DNA of 23,873 nucleotides from a virus. Shown here piece by piece: positions 5,949 through 13,702 of this stretch. The stretch is taken from IMG/VR virus record IMGVR_UViG_3300048033_000017, positions 1 to 23,873 of that record. The stretch is one strand, 5' to 3'. How positions within the stretch are numbered: the stretch's first letter is position 1; the number at the start of each line of letters is the position of its first letter. A model generated the notes under the pieces. The model was not told the origin of the DNA and did no database searches. It saw nothing but the letters and a program-made list of their open reading frames with translations. Made by a program: the position numbers and the translations under genes.

Positions 5949-6029
5949 ATGACGCCATGTAAAGGTTGCCCCACCCCCGCCGCTTGCAAACGCGCTGGCA
6001 CTTGTCTCGCGAAAAAATACGGGAAATAA
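5949..6029 (+). CDS. Cys-rich 26-aa microprotein
   Basis: This reading frame is too short for usual gene finders. It encodes MTPCKGCPTPAACKRAGTCL plus a basic end (AKKYGK). Four cysteines are spaced C-X2-C-X5-C-X5-C, which fits a small zinc-binding or disulfide knot. GAGG (5936-5939) lies nine bases before the ATG. An in-frame ATG at 5934 would add five residues but would consume that site. It sits in the 159-base gap after the terminase block and ends three bases before the next TTG start, so it may be coupled to the following gene. Similar CxGCPxP...C microproteins occur in phages, to my recollection. The function is unknown. Confidence 0.6.
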   Translation: MTPCKGCPTPAACKRAGTCLAKKYGK

Positions 6030-6032
6030 GTT

Positions 6033-7655
6033 TTGGTTGGTTTGCTTTCCGCCAAAGATTACGCTGGCTACGCTGACGAGGGGCGCAGGCTTGCTGTTGA
6101 CGTGCCGAATGTCACGCCGATGGACGCGGCTCGCTTTATAGCTGAGGCCACACCGATCATTGGCGACGCGATGGCGGCCAAAGAGATTTACGACGAGGCT
6201 ACATCTGAAAACCCGAATTGGGCTTTAGTTGGCGCGCTGGGCGGTGCTGCCGTGTTGGGCTTGTTCCCCGGCATTGGTGATGCAGCTGCGAAGGCTGTTA
6301 AGTCTGGTGCGCGTGGTTTGCTTGATACGGCCAAGCGCGTTGAGGTTGACCCCAATGCGATGGGTTCGCTGCTCGGTAATGTGCGGTTGAAGCCGAAGGC
6401 ATTAACAAAAGAAGACGCGCCACTTATAGCTCATCACAACATTGACACAAAGGGCGTGATGGCGGCGGCAGAGATTGGCGGCATACCCATGCCATCTTTG
6501 GCCATATCAAACGCAAACTTTCCTCTTGAAGAGTATGGGGACATTAGCCTCTTGCTTGCCCCAAACAAGATTGCCCCTAGTCGTGACTTACCTGTTTGGC
6601 CAAACGATGCTTACACTGGCAGGCAGAATAAGGGCTTTATTGATTTTGTAGACGAGGACGCAACTAGAGCCGCTTTTAGGAGTGACCCTGACTTTGGGCA
6701 TATGGGTAGCAACTGGATGGACAGCACAAGCGGTTTTGACGATCAAGACTATATGATGCGCGTTGCTCAATTTGGCAAGGCAAACAAAATTGCTGACCCT
6801 AAAGACTTTGACCAATTTCGTGATTACGTCAACGAAGTTCAAAGGAAGTCCGGTGAGGCTCTGTATGACACCGAAAAGGCACTAGCACCTTACGGCGGCT
6901 TGGCAGACTATGGCGAAGTTCAACGCATGATTCATCCAGAAGAGCCTTACACGCCTTCTGGCCAAAGGGTAAAGCCAAAGCCTTATACCATTGAAGAGGC
7001 TTACAGGCGGATGAATAAAGCCAAAGCATTTGAGGCTGGTTCGGAAAATACATCTAGCGGTGGCGCTCTTCGGGCTATTTCATCTGATAAGTTTAAAGAC
7101 CTTGATGAGATTAAGGCCAGCAGGGACTTGTTGCGCCCACTTGATAATGACATGGCCGATATTAAGGAATCTTTTAATAGTGACGTTTATTATGCTATTG
7201 AGGATTTGGCCCAAAAGCACTTTGGCGGCCGGCATACTTTAACGCAGGACTTTCTTGTAGATTTGGCCAGAGGCAAAAATGTAAGTTATGCAGACGCAAC
7301 TCCGGAGGCGATTTCTGCTGCCAAAGATGTGTTGGCTGGCTTTAAAAAAGAAGTAAAGGGCATGCCGACAGAGTATTTTGAGGCCAAGCCGCGGTCAGTT
7401 GCTCAATTGCGTGATTTTGATGCGGCCTTGGTTCCTCAAGGTAATACAGCTGCCATTGAAAAGTTAAAGCGGCAAGGCGTGCCGGAAATTATTGAATACA
7501 ATGACGAAATTCCCGGAATGACCCGCGCTGAAAAAATTAGACAAATGCAAAAATTGCTCTTTAGCGGCGCTATGGCCCCCGGCGGCTTACTAGCCTTACA
7601 AGAAATGCAAAAACGTGCTAATGAAGAGCAACAACGGCAAGGACTGTTACAGTAA
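6033..7655 (+). CDS. Putative ejected virion protein with large-polyvalent-protein-type domain
   Basis: The start appears to be TTG at 6033, with GGGA at 6021-6024; the first in-frame ATG (6120) would remove the conserved N-terminus. Residues 1-60 (DYAGYADEGRRL...AARFIAEATPIIGDA) lead to a Gly/Ala-rich hydrophobic segment, about 65-90 (WALVGALGGAAVLGLFPGIG), a likely membrane-inserting element. From about 130 the sequence follows a pattern I associate with domains accompanying large polyvalent proteins of phages and conjugative elements. It shows APLIAHHNIDTKGV then GGIPMPSLAIS and YGDISLLL, a distal YFEAKPRSVAQLRDFDAALVP, and a terminal GVPEIIEY. The function of that domain is unknown. The C-terminus has a short hydrophobic stretch (SGAMAPGGLLAL). 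Codons in 6400-7650 are more AT-rich than nearby genes, suggesting mosaic origin. Its stop overlaps the next start (TAATG). Confidence 0.7.
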   Translation: MVGLLSAKDYAGYADEGRRLAVDVPNVTPMDAARFIAEATPIIGDAMAAKEIYDEATSENPNWALVGALGGAAVLGLFPGIGDAAAKAVKSGARGLLDTAKRVEVDPNAMGSLLGNVRLKPKALTKEDAPLIAHHNIDTKGVMAAAEIGGIPMPSLAISNANFPLEEYGDISLLLAPNKIAPSRDLPVWPNDAYTGRQNKGFIDFVDEDATRAAFRSDPDFGHMGSNWMDSTSGFDDQDYMMRVAQFGKANKIADPKDFDQFRDYVNEVQRKSGEALYDTEKALAPYGGLADYGEVQRMIHPEEPYTPSGQRVKPKPYTIEEAYRRMNKAKAFEAGSENTSSGGALRAISSDKFKDLDEIKASRDLLRPLDNDMADIKESFNSDVYYAIEDLAQKHFGGRHTLTQDFLVDLARGKNVSYADATPEAISAAKDVLAGFKKEVKGMPTEYFEAKPRSVAQLRDFDAALVPQGNTAAIEKLKRQGVPEIIEYNDEIPGMTRAEKIRQMQKLLFSGAMAPGGLLALQEMQKRANEEQQRQGLLQ

Positions 7656-8275
7656 TGGCAATCACAACTTACGCAGAGCTGCAATCTAACGTCACGGACT
7701 TTCTCAACCGTGATGACTTGGACGCAAAAGCTCCCGAATTTATTTCGCTGGCTGAATCAAACTTGTCCCGCGACGTTCGTCATTGGCGGCAAGAGAAGCG
7801 CAGCACCGCGGAACTTGACACGCAATACAGCGCAATACCTGCTGACTTCCTTGAGGCTATTCGGTTTTACATTACGTCAGGCGAGTCACGCCCGCTTGAA
7901 TTAATCAGCCAGTTTCAGTTACTTGACCGAAAGTACCAGAGAGCTAATACCAGCGGCGAGCCAGCCTACTATGCGATTACTGCGGGTGAGATTGAAATCT
8001 TCCCTGCGCCTGCTGGAACTTACACTGCCGAGCTGTATTACATATCTGAATTGCCTGCGTTGAGTGACAGCAACACAAGCAACTGGCTGCTTGAGCATTA
8101 TCCTGACGCATACTTGTATGGCTCGCTCATACATTCCGCGCCTTACTTGAAGGATGATGCGCGCCTGCAAATTTGGGCAGCTTTGTATCAAAGCGCGATT
8201 GATGCTATAAATGCAGAGAGCGAAAGAGCTAAATTTGGCGGATCAGGCCGTCGCATGAAAATAAGGGCTTACTAA
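7655..8275 (+). CDS. Head-tail adaptor protein (gp4/SU10-type)
   Basis: This 206-aa protein resembles phage adaptor proteins that form the ring just below the portal in short-tailed phages. Typical points are the start AITTYAELQSNVTDFLNRDDLDAKAPEFISLAESNLSRD, the central YSAIPADFLEAIRFYI and RPLELISQFQLLDRKYQ, a small beta section (EIEIFPAPAGTYTAELYYISELPAL), and the helical end NWLLEHYPDAYLYGSLIHSAPYLKDDARL. This order of helices, beta hairpin and then helices matches the family; no catalytic site is expected. Its ATG overlaps the upstream TAA by one base, and the next gene starts one base after its own stop, so it is tightly co-translated. The usual portal neighbour is instead about 13 kb downstream. 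Confidence 0.8.
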   Translation: MAITTYAELQSNVTDFLNRDDLDAKAPEFISLAESNLSRDVRHWRQEKRSTAELDTQYSAIPADFLEAIRFYITSGESRPLELISQFQLLDRKYQRANTSGEPAYYAITAGEIEIFPAPAGTYTAELYYISELPALSDSNTSNWLLEHYPDAYLYGSLIHSAPYLKDDARLQIWAALYQSAIDAINAESERAKFGGSGRRMKIRAY

Positions 8276-8276
8276 A

Positions 8277-8657
8277 ATGAGTTTTTCAGACACATTCGAG
8301 ACCACAGTTTTAACTTGGGTCTTCACGACGAGCAGCGCAACCCGTCCAACTGAGTGGCATATTGCACTTTACACTGCATCGCCATCTGATCCCGGCGGCG
8401 GAACTGAAGTCACTGGCGGCGGTTATGCGCGTCAGGCTGTTACGTTTACTGTTTCCGGCAACACTGCCTCAAACACTGCTGCAATTGAGTGGCCAGTTGC
8501 CACGGCTGGTTATGGCACGGTGACTGACGTTGGCGTGTTCGACGCGGCGTCTGGCGGCAACTTAATTGCTTACGCGGCTTTGACCACAAGCAAGGCGATT
8601 GACACGGGCGACGTATTTAGGCTCCCGGCGGGTGATCTCGACGTTACGCTTGACTAA
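8277..8657 (+). CDS. Small phage tail-fibre-type structural protein (126 aa)
   Basis: This all-beta protein has a pattern widely seen in phage tail-fibre-associated proteins: RPTEWHIALYTASPSDPGGGTEV, GGGYARQAVTFTV, then IEWPVATAGYGTVTDVGVFDAASGGNLIAYAAL, and a final GDVFRLPAGDLDVTL. WxIALYTA followed by GTEV and YAR is the recognisable signature. The protein probably forms a compact beta domain in the fibre or tail tip; its exact place in the virion is not known. The gene starts one base after the adaptor stop and overlaps the next start by one base (TAATGG). It groups with the repeat protein and the S74 fibre as a host-contact cluster. Confidence 0.75.
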   Translation: MSFSDTFETTVLTWVFTTSSATRPTEWHIALYTASPSDPGGGTEVTGGGYARQAVTFTVSGNTASNTAAIEWPVATAGYGTVTDVGVFDAASGGNLIAYAALTTSKAIDTGDVFRLPAGDLDVTLD

Positions 8658-9376
8658 TGGCTGAGTATCGTTCTGGCTACGGCAGGGCTACATACGGCTC
8701 GTATAACTACGGGCTTGATGGCTTTGTCACTGACGGCGCTGGCACGATTATTGTCACGACAACGACGGCTGCGGCTTCGGTTCGTGTTAGACTAGACGCA
8801 TCTATCGTTGTGAGCGTGTCTACGACCTCATCAGAGGCCGTTAGAGTGCGTGAAGCGTCTGCGTCCAGCACGACATCCACCACGGCCACTTCCGCCGCCC
8901 AGCGCGTGCGTGAGAGCGATGCAGCGTCAACCTGCGCCTCAACTACGTCAGCTGACTGCAACCGTGTTCGCACGGCAGATGGCTCAGTTGTAGCTGCGTC
9001 AACCACCAGCGCCGACATGGTTCGCGTGAGGCCCACTGCGTCGGCAATATCTGCTGCGTGCAGCACGTCGGCCAGCGCTGAGGCGATTTACATTAGCAGC
9101 GCTGACATTGCCTGTGTTCTAACATCTGTAGCAACGTGCAACCGCGTTCAGTCTAGTGGTGCTTTGATTAGCACTCTTTTGAGTACGACGTGCAATGCTG
9201 TTAAAAAGTGGGAGCCAATCCCTGACACGCCAGAAGTCTGGACTGGTGTTGATCCGTCAAGCAAAGTGTGGCAAGATGCAGGCAGCACGCCAGAAAGCTG
9301 GTCGGCTGTTCCCCCCACATCAACGGACTGGACACCCGCCTCGGCTTCAAGCGAAACTTGGGCTGACGCCGCATAA
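8657..9376 (+). CDS. Fibre-like protein with exact 20- then 10-residue repeats
   Basis: After an N-terminal head with Tyr/Gly repeats (YRSGYGRATYGSYNYG), the protein is a Ser/Thr/Ala-rich tandem repeat. An RVR-type motif recurs every 20 residues exactly, with Arg at 43, 63, 83, 103, 123 and 163; the unit at 143 has diverged to AIY and the unit at 183 to KK. From residue 185 the spacing halves: Trp falls at 185, 195, 205, 215, 225 and 235. The two series are in phase. Such regularity suggests a beta-solenoid or trimeric fibre shaft, followed by a Trp-ladder section with Pro/Ser turns. It sits between a fibre-type protein and the S74 fibre, so it is probably an exposed virion fibre. No signal peptide or enzyme motif is seen. 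Confidence 0.75.
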   Translation: MAEYRSGYGRATYGSYNYGLDGFVTDGAGTIIVTTTTAAASVRVRLDASIVVSVSTTSSEAVRVREASASSTTSTTATSAAQRVRESDAASTCASTTSADCNRVRTADGSVVAASTTSADMVRVRPTASAISAACSTSASAEAIYISSADIACVLTSVATCNRVQSSGALISTLLSTTCNAVKKWEPIPDTPEVWTGVDPSSKVWQDAGSTPESWSAVPPTSTDWTPASASSETWADAA

Positions 9377-9406
9377 GGCTAACGCCAAACAGGCTGACGC
9401 CGCATA
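9361..9406 (+). repeat. Direct duplication of gene end (15 bp)
   Basis: GGCTGACGCCGCATA occurs at 9361-9375 and again at 9392-9406, 31 bases apart. The first copy encodes the last residues and stop of the repeat-fibre gene. The second ends just before the ribosome-binding site of the S74 fibre (ggag, 9407-9410). A partial third copy (GGCTAACGCC) starts at 9377. It looks like a tandem duplication of the repeat array's end, with the extra copy now untranslated. Confidence 0.7.
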
Positions 9407-9416
9407 GGAGAATATC

Positions 9417-11414
9417 ATGGCTGATACAACGACCACAGCATATGGCTTAACGAAGCCAGAAATCGGTGCATCTGAGGATACTTGGGGCGAAAAGATCAAC
9501 ACTGATCTTGATACGCTTGACACGGTTGTAAATGCAATTGGCGGTAAGACCGCTGCTGGTACGTTGTCTTATGCAGATAGCGCGAAGCTGGCGACGACTG
9601 CCACGGGTGTAGATGTAACAGGGACAGTCACGATGGACGGCGGTTCTACATCTGCCGACTTTACCTTCGGCGACAACAACAAAGCCATATTCGGCGCTGG
9701 GTCTGACCTACAGATTTACCATGATGGGTCTTATAGTCGCATACATGACGAAGGCACTGGTTCCTTAATACTTCAAACAAACGGCACCAATGTTTCCATT
9801 AACAGCACTGGTAAAAACATGGGCATTTTTACCAAAGATGGCTCTGTTGATCTTTACTATGACGGTGTTAAAAAACTCGCCACCACCAGCACAGGCGTAG
9901 ACATCACGGGTACTGTCACTGCTTCTAGTGGTTTTGCGATGGGCAATGATGACCAGATTTCAAGCACTGGTAATATGTATATAGATGTAGACTCTAATAA
10001 TGACAGCACATCGTCAAGTTTGCAGTTAACTAGAAATGGAAAAACAGCAAAAACTGCAAAGTTTGATGAAACAGGCGACATCAGCTTCTACGAGGACACA
10101 GGCACCACTGCAAAGTTCTTCTGGGATGCGAGTGCTGAGAGCTTGGGAATTGGCACTAGTTCGCCTAGTGCTAAATTGGATATTAATCAATTATCTGCCT
10201 CTACAGGTTTGGAAGTTTATGTAAATGATATAGGCACTAGCAGAATTGCCGACCTTAAAGGGTACGATAATGTTCTAGGCGCAGTCAGTCGTATGGTTGT
10301 CCAAGCAAACGGTAACGTAGGGATTGGCACTAGCTCGCCTGCAAGGCAACTCGATGTGTCTAGGGCAGGTACTGCTTACATTAGGGCATCGGACACGGCA
10401 AGCTCTGTAAACGTAGATATGCTTGCCGCATCAAGTGGTGGCTGGATAGGCACTCAGTCAAACCATTCCTTCCAATTCCAAACCAACAACACAGAACGCA
10501 TGCGCATCGACAGCAGCGGTAATGTTGGGATTGGTACGAGTTCGCCAGCGCAGAAACTGCACGTCAACGGCGGTCAATACACAGGGTTGCGTTTAGAAAC
10601 CACAAACGCTCTTGGTGCTTCATACATCGACTTTGGTGACAACTCAGATGCAGATGTTGGGGGTATAGTTTATTGGCATACAGATAACTCTATGCGCTTA
10701 ATGACTAACGCCGCAGAAGCCATGCGCATCGACAGCGGCGGTAACTTGCTGGTGGGGACTTCCAATCAAAACTGGCAGACAGAGGAAGGAATGCGCTACT
10801 TTACTGGCGACAGTTTAGTAGTGACACGTTCCTCAGCCACACCTTTTAGCGTAAACCGTTTGACGGATGATGGTGATCTTGCAGTGTTCCGCAAAGACGG
10901 CTCCACTGTGGGGAGTATTGGGGCTGCATCCGGAGATATGTTTTTAGGGACAGATAACACAGGATTTCGTTTTGTTAACGCTGGCTCTGATATACGCCCA
11001 TTCGACCCGTCTTCGGGCAGCACTCGTGATGCAGCCATTGACTTGGGTGACAGCAGCGCCCGCTTCGATGACATCTACGCTACCAACGGTACTATCCAAA
11101 CATCTGACCGCAACGAGAAGCAGGACATCGAAGTTCTCTCTGATGCTGAAACTCGTGTAGCACAGGCTTGCAAGGGTCTACTCCGCAAGTTCCGCTGGCA
11201 GGATGCTGTAGCTGAAAAGGGTGACGATGCCCGTATCCACTTCGGTATCATCGCACAGGACTTGCAGGACGCCTTCACTGCTGAAGGGTTGGACGCTGGC
11301 CGCTACGCCATGTTTATCTCTAGCACTTGGACTGACGAAGAAACTGGCGAGGAACGTACTAGGCTTGGTGTTCGTTACCCTGAGCTTCTCGCATTTATTA
11401 TTGCCGCAATCTAA
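9417..11414 (+). CDS. Tail fibre with S74 intramolecular chaperone domain
   Basis: The N-terminus ([31 protein letters not shown]) is the usual virion-attachment head of such fibres. The shaft carries two kinds of repeat: (K)LATT.TGVD(V/I)TGTV (near residues 57 and 160), and GIGTSSP units near 244, 302 and 371, preceded by MRIDSSGNV-type segments. The C-terminal domain (about 555-665) is a Peptidase_S74 chaperone. It carries [10 protein letters not shown] with the self-cleaving dyad Ser563 and Lys568, then [14 protein letters not shown] and [15 protein letters not shown]. In this family the domain trimerises the fibre and then cuts itself off before the Ser. The gene stops immediately after AFIIAAI, without the coiled-coil tail that many relatives have. 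ggag (9407-9410) precedes the ATG. The fibre probably binds the host surface. Confidence 0.92.
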   Translation: MADTTTTAYGLTKPEIGASEDTWGEKINTDLDTLDTVVNAIGGKTAAGTLSYADSAKLATTATGVDVTGTVTMDGGSTSADFTFGDNNKAIFGAGSDLQIYHDGSYSRIHDEGTGSLILQTNGTNVSINSTGKNMGIFTKDGSVDLYYDGVKKLATTSTGVDITGTVTASSGFAMGNDDQISSTGNMYIDVDSNNDSTSSSLQLTRNGKTAKTAKFDETGDISFYEDTGTTAKFFWDASAESLGIGTSSPSAKLDINQLSASTGLEVYVNDIGTSRIADLKGYDNVLGAVSRMVVQANGNVGIGTSSPARQLDVSRAGTAYIRASDTASSVNVDMLAASSGGWIGTQSNHSFQFQTNNTERMRIDSSGNVGIGTSSPAQKLHVNGGQYTGLRLETTNALGASYIDFGDNSDADVGGIVYWHTDNSMRLMTNAAEAMRIDSGGNLLVGTSNQNWQTEEGMRYFTGDSLVVTRSSATPFSVNRLTDDGDLAVFRKDGSTVGSIGAASGDMFLGTDNTGFRFVNAGSDIRPFDPSSGSTRDAAIDLGDSSARFDDIYATNGTIQTSDRNEKQDIEVLSDAETRVAQACKGLLRKFRWQDAVAEKGDDARIHFGIIAQDLQDAFTAEGLDAGRYAMFISSTWTDEETGEERTRLGVRYPELLAFIIAAI

Positions 11415-11426
11415 AAGGATAAAATT

Positions 11427-11735
11427 ATGGCTGTAACTTACACATGGACTATCCCCACATGCGAACACGACATTGCATCTGGCGGTATTAACGTAATTCA
11501 CTGGCGCTGCACTGGCGTAGACGGTGACAACTCTGCGTCATCTTATGGTACTGTTGGGCTAACCCCTGACGCATCTTCCCCTGACTTTGTAGCTTACGCT
11601 GACGTGACTGAAGCACAGGCGCAGGGCTGGGTCTGGGCCAGCGTATCACAGGCTGATACGGAAGCTGCTATCGCTGCACAGATTGATGCGATGGCAAACC
11701 CAACCGCTGCCTCGGGAACACCTTGGGCAGCTTAA
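11427..11735 (+). CDS. Small conserved phage protein following the fibre (102 aa)
   Basis: This protein is of a type often found just after fibre genes in marine phages: AVTYTWTIPTCEHDIASGGINVIHWRCTGVDGDNSASSYGTVGLTPD, then DFVAYADVTEAQAQGWVWASV and a Pro/Ser/Gly-rich end PTAASGTPW. It looks like a small beta domain followed by a helix (about residues 75-90). It could be a minor virion component, a fibre-assembly helper or a cap. The function is not established. AAAAGGAT lies before the ATG, 12 bases after the fibre stop, so it is co-transcribed with the fibre. Confidence 0.7.
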   Translation: MAVTYTWTIPTCEHDIASGGINVIHWRCTGVDGDNSASSYGTVGLTPDASSPDFVAYADVTEAQAQGWVWASVSQADTEAAIAAQIDAMANPTAASGTPWAA

Positions 11736-11757
11736 CTTAACTTAAAAGGAGATCACG

Positions 11758-11985
11758 ATGGCCGAAGATAAAAAGGTAATCACGATCAACGATGTTGACT
11801 ACACTGAAGACCAGCTAACGGATCAGCAAAAGGTGATGATTAATCACATCAACTCTTTGCAGCAGAAAATCAACTCTGCGCAGTTTAATATGGATCAGTT
11901 GATGGTCGGCAAGGATGCGTTTGTGAATATGCTGACTGCATCTTTAGAAGCGCCAGCGGAAGGTGAAGATGAAGCTGCCGATTGA
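11758..11985 (+). CDS. Small helical phage protein (DUF6447-like, 75 aa)
   Basis: The pattern KVITINDVDYTEDQLTDQQKVMINHINSLQQKINSAQFNMDQLMVGKDAFVNML is that of a short beta element followed by a long helix, probably coiled-coil, as in small proteins often annotated DUF6447 in phages. The tail is acidic (APAEGEDEAAD). A strong AAAAGGAG site precedes the start. The end of the gene overlaps the start of the next by 17 bases. It could be a fibre-assembly or chaperone-like helper, judged by its place after the fibre; this is inference. Confidence 0.65.
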   Translation: MAEDKKVITINDVDYTEDQLTDQQKVMINHINSLQQKINSAQFNMDQLMVGKDAFVNMLTASLEAPAEGEDEAAD

Positions 11986-12193
11986 TAAGCAGGCACACTT
12001 TTTAGCGGGGGCGGCAATAGCTGCCTCCGTTACTTTATACTCAGCCCCTCATTGGGGCTTTTTTGCTTGCTGCGTGGCTGCTATCGGCAAAGAAATATAT
12101 GACGCCACGGGACGCGGCACGCCTGACAAATGGGATGCAGTTGCAACTATAGTTGGCAGCGTTGTTATTTTACCATACTTTGTGTTACATTAG
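11969..12193 (+). CDS. Small membrane protein (74 aa), possible holin-like
   Basis: The start at 11969 is preferred because GGAAGG (11958-11963) is at good spacing; a GTG at 11963 would lie inside that site. Three hydrophobic segments are visible, about residues 11-25, 29-41 and 55-73. Between them lies GKEIYDATGRGTPDKWDAVATIVGS, and the opening is DKQAHFLAGAAIA. DK.AHF plus KE..D......D..D..A..G is a pattern I associate with small YfiM/DUF2279-type membrane proteins of phages and bacteria. Three short membrane segments would also fit a holin, but nothing proves that, and no endolysin gene is adjacent. The reading frame passes through a perfect intrinsic terminator at codons 25-32. Only a short gap separates it from the next gene. 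Confidence 0.65.
   Translation: MKLPIDKQAHFLAGAAIAASVTLYSAPHWGFFACCVAAIGKEIYDATGRGTPDKWDAVATIVGSVVILPYFVLH
12043..12064 (+). terminator. Intrinsic terminator inside a coding sequence
   Basis: AGCCCC (12043-12048) pairs perfectly with GGGGCT (12054-12059) around TCATT, followed by six T (12059-12064). It is a textbook Rho-independent terminator, located at codons 25-32 of the membrane-protein gene. It would cut transcripts from the fibre cluster before most of that gene is made. Confidence 0.7.
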
Positions 12194-12220
12194 ACCAAGC
12201 GCATACTGTGAGAGGCGACA

Positions 12221-13702
12221 ATGGCTTTAATTGATCTAAACATTCCCGCTGGCGTTTACCGCAACGGGACTGACTTGCAGAGCATGGGCCGCTGGCGCGA
12301 TGCCAGCCTTGTCCGTTGGAATGATGGCGTTATGCGTCCAGTTGGCGGATGGCGCACGCGCAACAACAATGCAGCCAACGCAACTCTGCGCGGCATGACC
12401 ACTTGGATCACAAACAGCAATGACCGATGGATTACGTCTGGGACGTACAACAAGCTGTACGTTTGGGCGTCCACTGGCGCGCGGTACGACATTACTCCCG
12501 TTGGTTTGACAGCAGGGCGTGAGGATGCAGTTTCATTCACGGGCTACGGCGGCGCAGAATATGGCGCTTACGCATACGGCATCGCGCGGCCTGACACAGT
12601 TCGCATCCAGCCCGCAACAAGCTGGGACTTGCAGTCGTGGGGCGAATACCTTCTTGCTTGCAACGAAGACGACGGCAAGATTTACGAATGGCAGCTTGGC
12701 ACAGGCACGCCCGCAGCGGCTTTATCCAACGCGCCAGTAGACAATCTTGGCATGGTTGTGACTGAAGAGCGCTTTCTGTTTGCGCTTGGGGCAGGCGGCA
12801 ACCCGCGTTTGGTGAGCTGGTCGGACCGTGAGGACAACAATTTATGGACGCCAGCCGCAACGAATGAGGCGGGTGATCTTGAGCTAAACACGTCAGGCGC
12901 ATTGATGAAGGGCATGACTGTTGCAGGTCAGACTTTACTACTAACCACGCGCGATGCTCACGTTGCCAACTACATTGGCCCGCCATACGTTTACGGCATT
13001 GAGCGCGTTGGTACGAGCTGTGGCTTGGCGGCAAAGCAAGCTGCGGTTGTGGTTGATCGCGGCGCGTTCTGGATGGGCGTTAATTCGTTTTACGCATACA
13101 CAGGCGGCGCTGTGCAGGAGTTGCCGTGTGACGTGGCTGACTATGTGTTTAATGACATTAACAAAGGCCAGATCAGTAAAGCGTTTGGCATGTCAAACTC
13201 AATGTTTAGCGAGGTAACTTGGTTTTATCCAAGCGCAGCGTCAACAGAAAATGACCGCTACGTTTCATATAACTACGTTGAGAACACATGGACCATTGGC
13301 AATTTGGCCCGCACTGCTGGCATTGACCGGGGTGCGTTCCGCCAGCCAATGATGGCTGATCCAGCGGATTACAAAATATACGAGCATGAGATTGGCTTTA
13401 ACTACGGCACACTAACGCCATTCGCTGAAACTGGCCCGTTCCGCATTGGCGCTGGCGATCAAGTTATGAGCGTCACGCAAATGTTGCCGGATGAAAAGTC
13501 GCAAGGTGACGTAAATGCCACCTTTAAGACGCGCTTTTATCCCAACGGCACTGAGAGGTCATACGGCCCTTATTCTATGAGCAACCCAACTTCGGTCAGG
13601 TTTACCGGGCGTCAAGTTCGTATGCGCGTTGAGGGTGAGCGCTTGGCCGATTGGCGTGTTGGCATTAACCGTGTTGACGCGGTTGCCGGGGGCCGTCGAT
13701 GA
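12221..13702 (+). CDS. Packaged DNA stabilisation / tail-hub protein (P22 gp10-like)
   Basis: This 493-aa beta-rich protein has the style of gp10-type stabilisers, which plug the connector and hold packaged DNA in short-tailed phages. The opening LIDLNIPAGVYRNGTDLQSMGRWRDASLVRWNDGVMRPVGGW is characteristic of the family. So are the repeated beta motifs with Trp/Tyr (TTWITNSNDRWITSGTYNKLYVW, DREDNNLWTPAATNEAGDLEL, VSYNYVENTWTIG), suggesting a beta-propeller-like fold. The C-terminus ends in GRQVRMRVEGERLADWRVGINRVDAV. Its length is near that of P22 gp10 (472 aa). GAGAGG precedes the ATG and it overlaps the next gene by four bases (ATGA). The adaptor it would bind is at 7655-8275. Confidence 0.78.
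   Translation: MALIDLNIPAGVYRNGTDLQSMGRWRDASLVRWNDGVMRPVGGWRTRNNNAANATLRGMTTWITNSNDRWITSGTYNKLYVWASTGARYDITPVGLTAGREDAVSFTGYGGAEYGAYAYGIARPDTVRIQPATSWDLQSWGEYLLACNEDDGKIYEWQLGTGTPAAALSNAPVDNLGMVVTEERFLFALGAGGNPRLVSWSDREDNNLWTPAATNEAGDLELNTSGALMKGMTVAGQTLLLTTRDAHVANYIGPPYVYGIERVGTSCGLAAKQAAVVVDRGAFWMGVNSFYAYTGGAVQELPCDVADYVFNDINKGQISKAFGMSNSMFSEVTWFYPSAASTENDRYVSYNYVENTWTIGNLARTAGIDRGAFRQPMMADPADYKIYEHEIGFNYGTLTPFAETGPFRIGAGDQVMSVTQMLPDEKSQGDVNATFKTRFYPNGTERSYGPYSMSNPTSVRFTGRQVRMRVEGERLADWRVGINRVDAVAGGRR

Noticed and set aside
8707-9066. A 119-aa minus-strand open frame
   Set aside because: It is the antisense of the 20-residue repeat array; repeated Ser/Thr/Arg codons create long open frames by chance.
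9195-9407. A 70-aa open frame over the end of the repeat fibre
   Set aside because: It is in another frame of a regular tandem repeat, so it mirrors the periodic sequence; the overlapping frame has the clear 10-residue Trp pattern.
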